From the NCBI GenBank assembly GCA_052031065.1, contig JBPEXY010000136.1, forward strand, positions 1 through 35,140: a stretch of DNA of 35,140 nucleotides, written 5' to 3'. The position numbers and the translations under genes are program-made. The notes below the pieces were generated by a model. It was given only the letters and a program-made list of their open reading frames with translations, had not been told where the DNA came from and did not search any database. Source of the stretch: JBPEXY01 sp052031065 (lineage in GTDB: Bacteria > Pseudomonadota > Gammaproteobacteria > Immundisolibacterales > Immundisolibacteraceae). Below are positions 9,094 to 17,714 of this stretch, one piece after another (the stretch's first letter is position 1; each line of letters starts with the position of its first letter).

Positions 9094-9674
9094 ACAACTC
9101 CGGCCTGATCAACAGATTAATTTTTGCAGTTTCGATCCTGCTTCCGCCAATACTGTGGGCCGAATGCCCACCCGGCGAGAATACATTAGAAGAGCAGCGG
9201 CGGCTGCTTCTGGAACATGGCCGCCCTCAGCCCTCAACCAGGCCAGCGGCAACCCTCGCAGCAGGCGGTTCATCATCACCGGTTTACCTGTTTAGCCGGC
9301 TGAGAAAAAACCATACGGGTATCAAACTGGAACAGGGTAAAACCTACTCGATTCGGTTCACAGAAGCATCAAGCTGGTGTGATGCGGCGATTACCAGCGA
9401 CCACCAGGGATGGGTACGGGAGAACCTGAGTGGCTCGCAGAAACTCCTACACGCCTTTTCGCGTCCTTTCAGCCGCTTTTGGAAGACCCCGCTGTTTGGT
9501 GTGGTTGGTGGAATTAGCGGCCACCGTTTCAGCCGCTTCGACCTGAGTAGAACCGGCAATAGCCAGTTTGAGGCACCGGCAAGCGGCGAACTCTATCTGT
9601 TCGCCAACGATCTGTGGCCTATGTACTTCAACAATCACGGTTATCTGCTGTTAACCGTAAGCGCCGTGGAATAA
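9090..9674 (+). CDS. Exported protein with a LecA-like C-terminal motif, coupled to the DUF2235 gene
   Basis: A 194-residue protein starting with GTG that overlaps the upstream TGA by four bases (GTGA), which implies translational coupling; there is no separate ribosome site. The first 24 residues form a signal peptide (LIFAVSILLPPILWA then ECPPG), so the product is periplasmic or secreted. The mature part is mostly beta-type. Its end, LYLFANDLWPMYFNNHGYLL, resembles the calcium/galactose-binding pattern ND-x-Y-x-NN-x-G of PA-IL (LecA) lectins and related beta-sandwich domains. No full-length relative is recognised. Context suggests a role with the DUF2235 hydrolase, for example a periplasmic immunity protein or a targeting partner; this is inference. 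Confidence 0.6.
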   Translation: MNNSGLINRLIFAVSILLPPILWAECPPGENTLEEQRRLLLEHGRPQPSTRPAATLAAGGSSSPVYLFSRLRKNHTGIKLEQGKTYSIRFTEASSWCDAAITSDHQGWVRENLSGSQKLLHAFSRPFSRFWKTPLFGVVGGISGHRFSRFDLSRTGNSQFEAPASGELYLFANDLWPMYFNNHGYLLLTVSAVE

Positions 9675-9757
9675 AAACCGGCGCTACGCTTTTAGCCTAA
9701 GCCGCGTCAGTTAGCGACCAGCCCCTGGTTCAGTTCGGACCAGGCGAACCTGCCCGA

Positions 9758-10810
9758 TCACCGTGCTCCAGCATTAATCGCGTCCAACGCCTGCTGTCCA
9801 GGGTTAAGACGCTCATAAGGAATTGAAGCCAGCGGTTCTTCCACCGTTTGCAGAACATCATGGAAATCGGTCACATCAGGATTTACATAGAGCAAACCGG
9901 TGGCGATTTTCCCCTGCTCCTGACAATCGAGCAGATAGTCGATCGCTTTTTTTCGATCATAGGGATCATACTGTTCATCGAGCTTGTGCAGGTTGAGGAG
10001 CGAACCGTCGTGCATCTTCACCTGGGTACTGGTACCCGGATCGAAATCCACCTTGATGGTCTTTTGATGCGGTACATAATCAGCAGTCACCACCGGTACA
10101 TCATGTTCGCGCACATACTCGTAGCTGCGAGTGGAGCCCTCATGATTGTTAAAGGTCACACAGGGAGAGATACAGTCGATCAGTGCAAACCCGGGATGAC
10201 TCAGCGCCCCCTTAATCAGCGGGATCAGCTGCTTTTTATCCCCGGAGAATCCGCGGGCGACATAGGTGGCACCCAGTTGTAGTGCCATCTGTATCAGGTC
10301 GATCTGTTCAAACGGGTTGGGCACCCCGCCCTTGCTCGCTGAGCCAAAATCAGCAGTGGCTGAAAACTGCCCCTTGGTTAACCCATAAACACCATTGTTT
10401 TCAACCATATAGAGCATGTTCAGGCGCCGGCGGATGATGTGGCTGAACTGGCCAAAGCCGATCGAGGCGGTGTCACCATCACCGGAGACACCGATGTAAA
10501 CCAGATCCCGATTCGCCACATTGGCACCGGTCACCACCGACGGCATACGTCCATGGACAGAGTTAAAGCCGTGGGACGCGCCAAGAAAATAGGTCGGCGT
10601 TTTCGAAGAACAACCAATGCCACTGATCTTGGCTACCTGGTGAGGCGGCAGATCCAGCTCATAACAGGCCTGAATGAGCGCCGCGCTGATGGAATCGTGG
10701 CCACAGCCGGCGCACAGCGTGGAGATACTGCCTTCATAATCCCGGCGTGTGTAACCCAGAGCGTTTTTGGAAATCGCGGGATGGGCAACTTTTGGTTTGG
10801 CGTAACTCAT
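9758..10810 (-). CDS. korB: 2-oxoglutarate:acceptor oxidoreductase, beta subunit (TPP-binding)
   Basis: The thiamine-pyrophosphate and 4Fe-4S subunit of a 2-oxoacid oxidoreductase; with KorA it decarboxylates 2-oxoglutarate to succinyl-CoA and delivers two electrons to an iron-sulphur carrier. The TPP motif starts GDGDTASIGFGQ at residue 110 and closes with ENN near 137-139. Likely cluster ligands are C33 and C36 (CAGCGH), C67 (GIGCSS) and C217. The length of 350 residues fits the KorB type. ATG 10810 has a GAGAG ribosome site. It lies 72 bp downstream of korA and is the last gene of the korC-korA-korB operon. A related 2-oxoacid substrate cannot be excluded. Confidence 0.9.
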   Translation of the reverse strand: MSYAKPKVAHPAISKNALGYTRRDYEGSISTLCAGCGHDSISAALIQACYELDLPPHQVAKISGIGCSSKTPTYFLGASHGFNSVHGRMPSVVTGANVANRDLVYIGVSGDGDTASIGFGQFSHIIRRRLNMLYMVENNGVYGLTKGQFSATADFGSASKGGVPNPFEQIDLIQMALQLGATYVARGFSGDKKQLIPLIKGALSHPGFALIDCISPCVTFNNHEGSTRSYEYVREHDVPVVTADYVPHQKTIKVDFDPGTSTQVKMHDGSLLNLHKLDEQYDPYDRKKAIDYLLDCQEQGKIATGLLYVNPDVTDFHDVLQTVEEPLASIPYERLNPGQQALDAINAGAR

Positions 10811-10882
10811 AACTCTCTACCTGAGTATCTGGATATCTGACTGGGTTCTGTGGTTCAAAGGACGGTGCCTGCCGGTCTCGAA

Positions 10883-12706
10883 CTAGGCGGATTTACGTTC
10901 CGCGCTCTGTGCTTCGGCGCGGCCGGCAATGGCATCACGCAGAAAAGAGGCGGTTACCGGCATGCCGTCGTAATGAGTAATCGACACCAGCTTGTCAGGT
11001 GATACGTCACCCTCAATCATCAACAGCGAACGCAGCTGTGCATCACGATTCTGATCAACCACGTAGAGCTGCTCGTGACGGTCAATAAAACTCCAAACCT
11101 CTTCCCCAAACGGGAATCCACGTAGCCGCATCAGATCGTAGTGAAGCCCCTGCTCTGCCAGCAGGTCGACCGCCTCGGGTATTGCCTCAGCAGTGGTGCC
11201 GAGGTAGATAACACCAGCGGAGCGTCCCTGATCCTCAATCACCGCTGCGGGAACCAGCGACGCGGCCGTTTTGAACTTGGCGAGCAAGCGCTCCATGTTC
11301 TCCTGGTACTCGGGTCCGTTTTCCGTATAACCGCCATATTTGTTATGGCCCGAGCCACGGGTAAAAAACGACCCCCTGGTCGGGTGGGTGCCGGGGTAGG
11401 TACGATAGGGAATACCATCGCCATCAATATCGAGATAGCGGTAAAAATCGAAGCCCTCCTCCAGCATCTCGTAATTAGCCACCTTGCCACGATCCCACTG
11501 GTAGTCATCTTCGATCTGCAGGGGATCGCTGACCGAATCATTCATCCCCAGATCAAGGTCACTGACCAGAATCACCGGTGTCTGCAATCTTTCAGCAAGG
11601 TCAAACGCCTGCATGGAAAAATCAAAACACTCTTTCGGCGTTGCCGGAAACAGCAGCACATGGCGACTGTCACCATGGGAAGCATAGGCACAGGCTAGCA
11701 GGTCTGACTGCTGGGTTCGGGTCGGCATTCCAGTCGATGGTCCAACCCGTTGAACATCCACCAGCACTGCCGGGATCTCCGCGTAATAAGCCAGCCCGAG
11801 GAATTCACTCATCAGCGATATTCCCGGTCCGCTGGTGGCGGTAAACGCACGGGCGCCGTTCCAGTTGGCACCGATCACCATGCCAATTGCAGCCAGCTCG
11901 TCCTCTGCCTGAGCGATGCCGAACAGCTTGCGTCCAGTTTGCGGATCGACCCGCAGTTTTTCAGCGTATTTGGTGTAACCATCGATCACCGAAGTTGACG
12001 GCGTAATTGGATACCATGCGGCCACCGTCGCACCGGCATAGACAGCGCCGAGCCCGGTCGCACTGTTACCATCAATAAGAATACGGTCGCCGTTCAGGTC
12101 CCGCGGTTCCAGCGACACCGGCAGAGGACAGTCATAAAACTGACTGGCGTATTCATGACCGGTACGCAGTGCTTCGATGTTCATGGCAATAATCTTGTCC
12201 TTGCCCCTGAACTGCTCGCCGAGTAGCTGCTCCATCACTGCCATATCGATATTCAGCAAAGCACTCAGCGCACCAGCGTAAACCACATTCTTAAACAGCT
12301 GACGGTGGCGTGCCTGCTCATATTTCTCCACCACAATCTGCGTCAGCGGCAGACCGATATAGGAGATGTCATCGCGCAGGGTGTGGGGGTTGATCGGCTT
12401 GGTGGAGTCATAAACCAGAAAGCCGCCGGGCGGCAGTTCGGCGACATCGCGGTCAAAGGTCTGCGAATTCATCGCCACCATCACATCAACATCGCCACGG
12501 CGTCCGGTATAACCCTTCTCGGACACTCGAATTTCGTACCAGGTGGGCAGCCCCTGGATGTTGGACGGAAAAATATTTTTTGGGCCTACAGGCAAGCCCA
12601 TTCTAAAAATACTCTTGGCAATCAGAGAGTTGGCGCTTGCCGAACCGGAGCCATTAACATTGGCAAAGCGCAGCACCAGCTCATTAACACGACTCAGTTC
12701 CGACAT
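10883..12706 (-). CDS. korA: 2-oxoglutarate:acceptor oxidoreductase, alpha subunit (gamma-alpha fusion)
   Basis: The 607-residue subunit joins the small gamma domain (about residues 1-190; FANVNGSGSASANSLIAKSI and a TGRRGDVDVMVAMN segment) to the alpha pyrimidine-binding domain. In the alpha part, ATSGPGISLMSEFLGLAYYA and QRVGPSTGMPTRTQQSDLL match the 2-oxoglutarate type of the family, whose substrate loop has G-x-STGMPT. The C-terminal transketolase-like domain ends near GDVSPDKLVSITHYDG. The ATG at 12706 overlaps the end of korC by 13 bp, with GGCGGGTGGA just before it, so the two are tightly coupled. With KorB it forms the catalytic core. Confidence 0.92.
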   Translation of the reverse strand: MSELSRVNELVLRFANVNGSGSASANSLIAKSIFRMGLPVGPKNIFPSNIQGLPTWYEIRVSEKGYTGRRGDVDVMVAMNSQTFDRDVAELPPGGFLVYDSTKPINPHTLRDDISYIGLPLTQIVVEKYEQARHRQLFKNVVYAGALSALLNIDMAVMEQLLGEQFRGKDKIIAMNIEALRTGHEYASQFYDCPLPVSLEPRDLNGDRILIDGNSATGLGAVYAGATVAAWYPITPSTSVIDGYTKYAEKLRVDPQTGRKLFGIAQAEDELAAIGMVIGANWNGARAFTATSGPGISLMSEFLGLAYYAEIPAVLVDVQRVGPSTGMPTRTQQSDLLACAYASHGDSRHVLLFPATPKECFDFSMQAFDLAERLQTPVILVSDLDLGMNDSVSDPLQIEDDYQWDRGKVANYEMLEEGFDFYRYLDIDGDGIPYRTYPGTHPTRGSFFTRGSGHNKYGGYTENGPEYQENMERLLAKFKTAASLVPAAVIEDQGRSAGVIYLGTTAEAIPEAVDLLAEQGLHYDLMRLRGFPFGEEVWSFIDRHEQLYVVDQNRDAQLRSLLMIEGDVSPDKLVSITHYDGMPVTASFLRDAIAGRAEAQSAERKSA

Positions 12707-14478
12707 ATTCCACCCGCCTGCGGCAATTTAAGTATCGATTTCTGCATATCCCAGGCACTGGTTGGGCAACGCTCGGCGCAGAGACCACAGTGCAGGCAGA
12801 CGTCCTCATCCTTGACCATAACCCTGCCGGTTTTCACCTCATCGCTGACAAAAAGGTCCTGCAAAAGATTGGTCGAAGGTGCAGTCAGATTTTGCCGTAA
12901 CTCCTCTTCCGGCGCGTCGCCGGTAAACGTAATGCAGTCAGTGGGGCAGATATCGACACAGGCGTCACATTCGATACAGAGATTGCTGGTGAACACTGTC
13001 TGTACATCGCAGTTGAGACAGCGACGGGCCTCTTCATAGGCCTGTTTCGGATCAAAACCGGTTTCGACTTCAACCACCATCGAAGCGAGTGCCTGCTCCA
13101 GCTCGACCTGCGGCACCACCCGTCGCTGCAGAGCGTCATAGTCGTTACTGTAGGTCCAGTCATGGAGCCCCATTTTCTGACTGATCAGGTTAACCCCGCG
13201 CGGTGGCCGCTCACTGGTTTCGCGACTGTTGCAATAGAGGTCGATAGAGATCGCCGCAGCGTGGCCATGGGCAACAGCGGTAATGATATTTTTGGGGCCA
13301 AAAGCGGCGTCACCACCGAAAAAGACATTAGGTAAAGTCGACTGGAAGGTCTCCTCGTCAACCACCGGCATATCCCATTCATTAAATTCGAGGCCAATAT
13401 CGCGCTCGATCCAGGGGAACGAATTACTCTGGCCAATCGCGACCAGCACATCATCACACTCGACCGTAACCGGGGCATCATCAGTGGGGAGCAGCTTACG
13501 GCGACCATTATCATCATACTCGGCACGTACTTTCTGGAACCGGACGCCGGTCAGCCTGCCGTGGTCGCTTTCATAACCCAACGGTTGGTGAAAATTGAGA
13601 AATGGCACGCCTTCCGCCATCGCGTCCTCTTTTTCCCACTCCGAGGCTTTCATCTCCTCGAAGCCACTACGAACGGTAATGGTGACTTCTTCGCCGCCAA
13701 GCCGCCTGGCGGTACGACAGCAGTCCATGGCGGTGTTGCCACCACCGATAACGACAACTCGTTTACCGATCTCTGTAACGTGCCCAAAATGAACACTGGA
13801 TAGCCAGTCGATGCCAACATGAATATTGTCACCAGCAGCCTCCGCCCCGGGGATATCCAACCAGTTACCACGCGGAGCACCGGTACCGACGAAGATGGCG
13901 TCAAAACCCTCATCCAGCAGCGCCTGTAAGCTGGTAATTTCAGTACCAAAATGGGCCTTGACTCCCATATTGATAATCAGGTCTACCTCATCGTCAAGAA
14001 CCTCGGCAGGCAGACGAAAGCTGGGGATCTGCGTGCGCATGAAGCCACCGCCCTTGCGCTCGCGCTCAAACAGCTCGACATCATAGCCCAGTGGCATCAG
14101 GTCTCTGGCAACCGCCAGAGAAGCCGGGCCGGCACCGATCAACGCAATGCGCTTACCGTTTTTCTTCTTCGGAATTTCCGGCAGGCGCTGGCTAATATCG
14201 CCTTTATTGTCCGCCGCCACCCTCTTCAGGCGGCAGATCGCCACCGGTTTTTCCTCAACCCTGCCGCGCCGACAGGCCGGCTCACAGGGCCGGTCACAGG
14301 TGCGCCCTAGCACTCCGGGAAAAACGTTACTGTGCCAGTTGAGCATATAGGCATCGGTGTAACGCTCCGCGGCGATCAGGCGAATATATTCAGGCACGTT
14401 GGTATGCGCGGGGCAGGCGTGCTGACAGTCCACAACCTTCTGGATGTAGTCGGGGTCTCTAATGTCTTTCTGTTTCAA
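12694..14478 (-). CDS. korC: FAD/NAD(P)-binding GltD-like subunit with C-terminal ferredoxin clusters, likely the electron-transfer subunit of the Kor complex
   Basis: A 594-residue flavoprotein built like the glutamate synthase small subunit. The N-terminal cysteine domain (residues 1-95: CQHAC at 18-22; CDRPCEPAC at 61-69) binds 4Fe-4S clusters. The FAD fold has GAGPAS at 115-120, the NAD(P) fold has GGGNTAMD at 245-252, and VFFGGDAAFGPKNIITAVAHGH is split around 386-406. The C-terminus adds two 4Fe-4S motifs: C501/504/507/511 and C561/564/567/571. It is first in the operon and overlaps korA. It most likely passes electrons between the 2-oxoglutarate oxidoreductase core and NAD(P), as reported for the three-subunit enzyme of Azoarcus evansii; the alternative, a glutamate synthase beta subunit, lacks a large-subunit neighbour. 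The start is TTG 14478 with weak ribosome signals. Confidence 0.85.
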   Translation of the reverse strand: MKQKDIRDPDYIQKVVDCQHACPAHTNVPEYIRLIAAERYTDAYMLNWHSNVFPGVLGRTCDRPCEPACRRGRVEEKPVAICRLKRVAADNKGDISQRLPEIPKKKNGKRIALIGAGPASLAVARDLMPLGYDVELFERERKGGGFMRTQIPSFRLPAEVLDDEVDLIINMGVKAHFGTEITSLQALLDEGFDAIFVGTGAPRGNWLDIPGAEAAGDNIHVGIDWLSSVHFGHVTEIGKRVVVIGGGNTAMDCCRTARRLGGEEVTITVRSGFEEMKASEWEKEDAMAEGVPFLNFHQPLGYESDHGRLTGVRFQKVRAEYDDNGRRKLLPTDDAPVTVECDDVLVAIGQSNSFPWIERDIGLEFNEWDMPVVDEETFQSTLPNVFFGGDAAFGPKNIITAVAHGHAAAISIDLYCNSRETSERPPRGVNLISQKMGLHDWTYSNDYDALQRRVVPQVELEQALASMVVEVETGFDPKQAYEEARRCLNCDVQTVFTSNLCIECDACVDICPTDCITFTGDAPEEELRQNLTAPSTNLLQDLFVSDEVKTGRVMVKDEDVCLHCGLCAERCPTSAWDMQKSILKLPQAGGICRN

Positions 14479-14704
14479 GGTGCTCAGTTTCTGTTTGGTT
14501 GGCAGGTAGCATCCCGTTATTACTTATCGATTTCAGATGCTTGTTCACTTAGTTATCGGGGACACTTACCAAATTCTTCAGTTCCTACGACTCTACTAGC
14601 GCCCCAGCCGGCGGTTCGTGATGGACCGATCCGTCAGTGGCACTGGAATCACAGCGGAGACGAAGCTCAATAACTCTCGCAGATCCAGTCCTCTCGACCA
14701 CTAT
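14479..14704. other. Gap upstream of the kor operon; nothing clear except a short repeat-like string
   Basis: No gene is supported. The string TATCGGGGACACTTACC (14554-14570) resembles GGGGACACTTACC-type sequences seen beside REP-associated tyrosine transposases in other Gammaproteobacteria (from memory, unverified). The kor promoter presumably lies here, but no convincing -35/-10 pair was found. Confidence 0.3.
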
Positions 14705-14962
14705 TCAATCGATGCCCCTCCAATGCCTGTTAACCAGAACCGGACGGCGGGCCTCTTCCACGCTTTCCGGACGCAACCGCAGCGCTTCAGGAACTATTTT
14801 TCCGGTCTAATATGCCGAATCAATCTGGTCTATATCGCGCCACCGCAATGCGGTATTGGCATTGCGCACGATTACAGGGGAATGCATGTCTGACGTTGCC
14901 GCGAGAATAACCGTGTAATCTAAGCGGCGGAGGGCGCTCAGGTCAATACTGTGCTCGCTGTT
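14705..14962 (-). pseudogene. Decayed small gene (about 85 codons) with an in-frame TAG
   Basis: On the minus strand, one frame runs from 14962 to a TGA at 14705-14707, broken only by a TAG at 14807-14809. Its translation looks protein-like on both sides of the stop: SALRRLDYTVILAATSDMHS and PVIVRNANTALRWRDIDQID before it, VPEALRLRPESVEEARR and PVLVNRHWRGID after it. A single C-to-T change (CAG to TAG) would explain the break. An in-frame TAA lies directly upstream and no good start codon exists except an internal ATG at 14887. I do not recognise the family. Stop readthrough or a sequencing error are alternatives. Confidence 0.4.
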
Positions 14963-15019
14963 TTACCCTGTCGCCCGGTTAAATTCCGGCTCCTGATCGG
15001 CGGCCGGCGCGGCTACCGA

Positions 15020-16051
15020 TTATTCCTCCCGCCAATTGGTCAGTTCACGCAGCACTGCAGTGGCGAAACAGCCAGTTGGCAGCTCGAATTCGAGCTCAAG
15101 ATCTTCCTCCAGCCAGCGCCACCGTAGGGATTGCAGCTCCAACTTCAGGCGCCGGCGTTGATGTCGTAACCGCTCGTGCTCCAGGCCGTCGCGCAGATCC
15201 GCCAGCTGTTCAGCAATTTGCAGCTCCAGCGCTCCGGCATCACCAACCGCCGGCAGCACTCCCTGCCCCCACAGCGGTCCCGACGGGTGGATGTCTCCAC
15301 TAACAAAGCGCTCGCGTTCAGCATCAGCAATGGCGTCGACAACAAAAAAACTCTGGGTGCCTGCCAACATCACCACTTCACCAGCTAACAGCTGATCCCA
15401 ACTGCCAAGCCTGACCCGCTGCTGCAACACCTGGTTAAAAAGGTGGCTGCGAGCCGCAGAGATCAGCAACCCGCGTAACTGCCTTCCCGCTCTCTTGCGG
15501 CCGGAGAAGAGCGCTCGAGCAGCTTCCAGGTTGCCGCCCCGCGAACCAAATCGTTGTTCGCCAAAATAGTTGGGGACCCCGCTCGCTTTTAGAACCAGTA
15601 GCCGCGCTTCGATTTGGTCATGGTCGCCATCCAGCTCGCGCAGCCGGATAGTGAAACGATTGGCCTGATGAAAACCACGCTTGAGCTTACGGCGGTGACG
15701 CTGCTGAACCAGAATCTGCCACCGATTCTCGGTCTGTGCTGATGGCGGTAACGGGGGATCTCCCCTACCCGGCAACGCAATGCTCAGCCACTGTTCGGTC
15801 ACCGCGAATTTGTCCTTCAGGCCGGAGAACCCGATGTTAGCGGGCCGTACCCCAGCCCATCTGGCCAATTCATTCACCAATTCGGGGGTGGTCATGCCGC
15901 GTTTGCGCACCCTGACCCAGAGATGCTCACCAGCACCGTCAAGCTCTGGCTCCAGCTGTTCGGACACCTGAAAATCGCTCAGATCTCGACGGAAATTGGC
16001 AGCCGTAACAACTCCACCATGGAGAAAAGCTAAATCAAAAAAAGGATGCAC
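15020..16051 (-). CDS. truD: tRNA pseudouridine(13) synthase TruD
   Basis: Isomerises U13 of tRNA-Glu to pseudouridine. The 343-residue protein has the family start FDLAFLHGGVV, the early DLSDFQVSE motif and the catalytic signature GFSGLKDKFAVTEQW with Asp80, the same position as in E. coli TruD. Further family blocks are RFTIRLREL, GVPNYFGEQRFG and LRGLLISAARSHLFNQVL. The start is GTG 16051, which gives the expected N-terminus; the ribosome site is weak. It is divergent from the MFS gene and not in the surE-type cluster seen in enterobacteria. The unusually arginine- and leucine-rich C-terminal part (about residues 280-330) includes the typical insertion domain end. Confidence 0.95.
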   Translation of the reverse strand: MHPFFDLAFLHGGVVTAANFRRDLSDFQVSEQLEPELDGAGEHLWVRVRKRGMTTPELVNELARWAGVRPANIGFSGLKDKFAVTEQWLSIALPGRGDPPLPPSAQTENRWQILVQQRHRRKLKRGFHQANRFTIRLRELDGDHDQIEARLLVLKASGVPNYFGEQRFGSRGGNLEAARALFSGRKRAGRQLRGLLISAARSHLFNQVLQQRVRLGSWDQLLAGEVVMLAGTQSFFVVDAIADAERERFVSGDIHPSGPLWGQGVLPAVGDAGALELQIAEQLADLRDGLEHERLRHQRRRLKLELQSLRWRWLEEDLELEFELPTGCFATAVLRELTNWREE

Positions 16052-16236
16052 TATACTCGCTATCCGCAGAGGGTTTTAAAGGTTGAAAAAAACAATAAAG
16101 CGATTGTTCCAGTGAATTCATCGTCGCTTCGAGTCTGTCTACACGCTGACACGGTAACGCTGCTAATCCCCACCCTCAAGAACCCCACGGTAAATCGACG
16201 AAACCGATTACCTTTTTCAGACCGGGAGCACTCCTG

Positions 16237-17625
16237 TTGCAGGATGAACAGATCAATCTTGCTGTAGCCCGCTTTGTGGTGCCATTTGCCAGTTTTGTCA
16301 CCCCGTTCCTGGGCAGCTCGATCAATGTCGCACTACCGGCTATCGCGGATGAGTTTTCCCTCGATGCGGTGACTTCTGGCTGGTACAACACTTCATACTT
16401 TCTTGCGGCGGCCATGTTCATGCTGCAGTCCGCCAGGCTCGGTGATATTTACGGTCGGCGAAAATTCTACCTTGCTGGCCTGCTACTGATCGCCATCACC
16501 AGCCTGGGCATGCTGTTTGCCGTTTCAACCAATCAGTTGCTGCTATTGCGCTTCAGCCAGGGCATTGGCGGCGCACTGATTTTCGGCACCAGCCACGCCA
16601 TTATGGCATCGATCTTTCCCCCGGAAATGCGCGGCCGAGCCCTCGGCCTCAACGTCACAGCAATCTATCTCGGCATGACCTGCGGCCCGTTTCTCGGTGG
16701 CCTGCTGACCCATCAGATCGGATGGCGCAGCCTGTTCATTCTCGCTGGCGGTATGAGCCTGGCTGCGGTACTGCTGTTCAACCGCTATATCCGCGGCGAG
16801 TGGCGTGACGCCGATGGTGAAGACTTCGACTGGTGGGGCAGCCTCTGGGTGGCCGTGGCACTCGCGGCTCTGGTAATCGGCAGTGGTCAGTTGCCTCAGC
16901 CGGGTTCGTTCATGCTGCTTATCACCGGGCTGGTTGTCGGTTTAATCTTTCTGCGCCAACAGCTGCAAACCCATAGTCCACTGCTTGATCTGAAGCTGTT
17001 TACCCATAACCGCGGCGTTTCGACGGCGGCGGGCAGCGCCTTTTTAATGTACTGCGGGACCTTCGGAGTTGTTTTTTTACTCAGTCTCTACCTACAGTAC
17101 AACCATGGCCTTGATCCGCAACAGGCGGGCCTGGTCCTTGTTGTGCAACCGATCGCTCAAGTCTGTTTCGCCGCCCTTGCCGGCCGCCTCTCTGACCGGT
17201 TTGACCCGCGCTATCTGACGAGTGGTGGCCTAATCTGCACTGCAGTTGGAATCGCTCTGACCATGCTGGTGGGCCAACCCGGATCAATGATCTACGTATC
17301 GCTCGGTCTGGGACTCACCGGCATTGGCATTGCCAGCTTTTCCGCGCCCAACACCCACGCCGCCATGTCTGCGGTATCCAGACGTCAACTCGGGGTCACC
17401 AGTGGCATTCTGCAGACCGCCCGTCTCTGCGGACAGATGATCTCTCTCGGCGTGCCGATCATGCTGTTCAGCATTCTCCTGGGTCAGAACGTTAATCTGG
17501 CCGATACCGAACCGGGGGCGCTGCACAGGGCGCTAGTTATCGCCTTCAGCCTGTTTGTAGCGGTCAACCTGATGGCGGCTATCGTTTCCTGGATGCGGCC
17601 TCCAACTCTGCAGGGTAACCACTGA
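16237..17625 (+). CDS. MFS transporter of the DHA2 (14-helix drug:H+ antiporter) type
   Basis: Inner-membrane proton-coupled transporter, probably an exporter. The 462 residues contain about 14 hydrophobic segments. MFS motif A is present as LGDIYGRRKFYLAG (about residues 65-78), and the antiporter motif C as YLGMTCGPFLGGLL in helix 5. Helix 1 holds the family segment FVTPFLGSSINVALPAI. The start is TTG 16237 with GGGAG eight to nine bases upstream; no in-frame ATG gives a complete first helix. No fusion protein or regulator is adjacent, so the substrate is unknown. It lies upstream of yajQ in the same direction with an 89-bp gap. Confidence 0.88.
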   Translation: MQDEQINLAVARFVVPFASFVTPFLGSSINVALPAIADEFSLDAVTSGWYNTSYFLAAAMFMLQSARLGDIYGRRKFYLAGLLLIAITSLGMLFAVSTNQLLLLRFSQGIGGALIFGTSHAIMASIFPPEMRGRALGLNVTAIYLGMTCGPFLGGLLTHQIGWRSLFILAGGMSLAAVLLFNRYIRGEWRDADGEDFDWWGSLWVAVALAALVIGSGQLPQPGSFMLLITGLVVGLIFLRQQLQTHSPLLDLKLFTHNRGVSTAAGSAFLMYCGTFGVVFLLSLYLQYNHGLDPQQAGLVLVVQPIAQVCFAALAGRLSDRFDPRYLTSGGLICTAVGIALTMLVGQPGSMIYVSLGLGLTGIGIASFSAPNTHAAMSAVSRRQLGVTSGILQTARLCGQMISLGVPIMLFSILLGQNVNLADTEPGALHRALVIAFSLFVAVNLMAAIVSWMRPPTLQGNH

Positions 17626-17714
17626 AGCCGCACAGGTGCTGACATCAAATCGCAGATACGGCACCATTGCCCGACAGAAAACATCCATTCAATAGCAGCG
17701 GGAGAACGCAAGAC

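Noticed and set aside
8197..9674. A complete type VI secretion effector locus
   Set aside because: No VgrG, PAAR, Hcp or adaptor genes are present, and the DUF2235 protein lacks its N-terminus.
9724..9744. Inverted repeat CCTGGT/ACCAGG as terminator between convergent genes
   Set aside because: Only six bp with a nine-base loop and no T tract on either side.
12305..13039. 244-aa plus-strand ORF across the korA/korC junction
   Set aside because: Antisense to two well-supported genes, no motif.
12694..14478. Glutamate synthase small subunit (gltD)
   Set aside because: No gltB neighbour; the overlap with korA and the extra C-terminal ferredoxin motifs point to the Kor complex.
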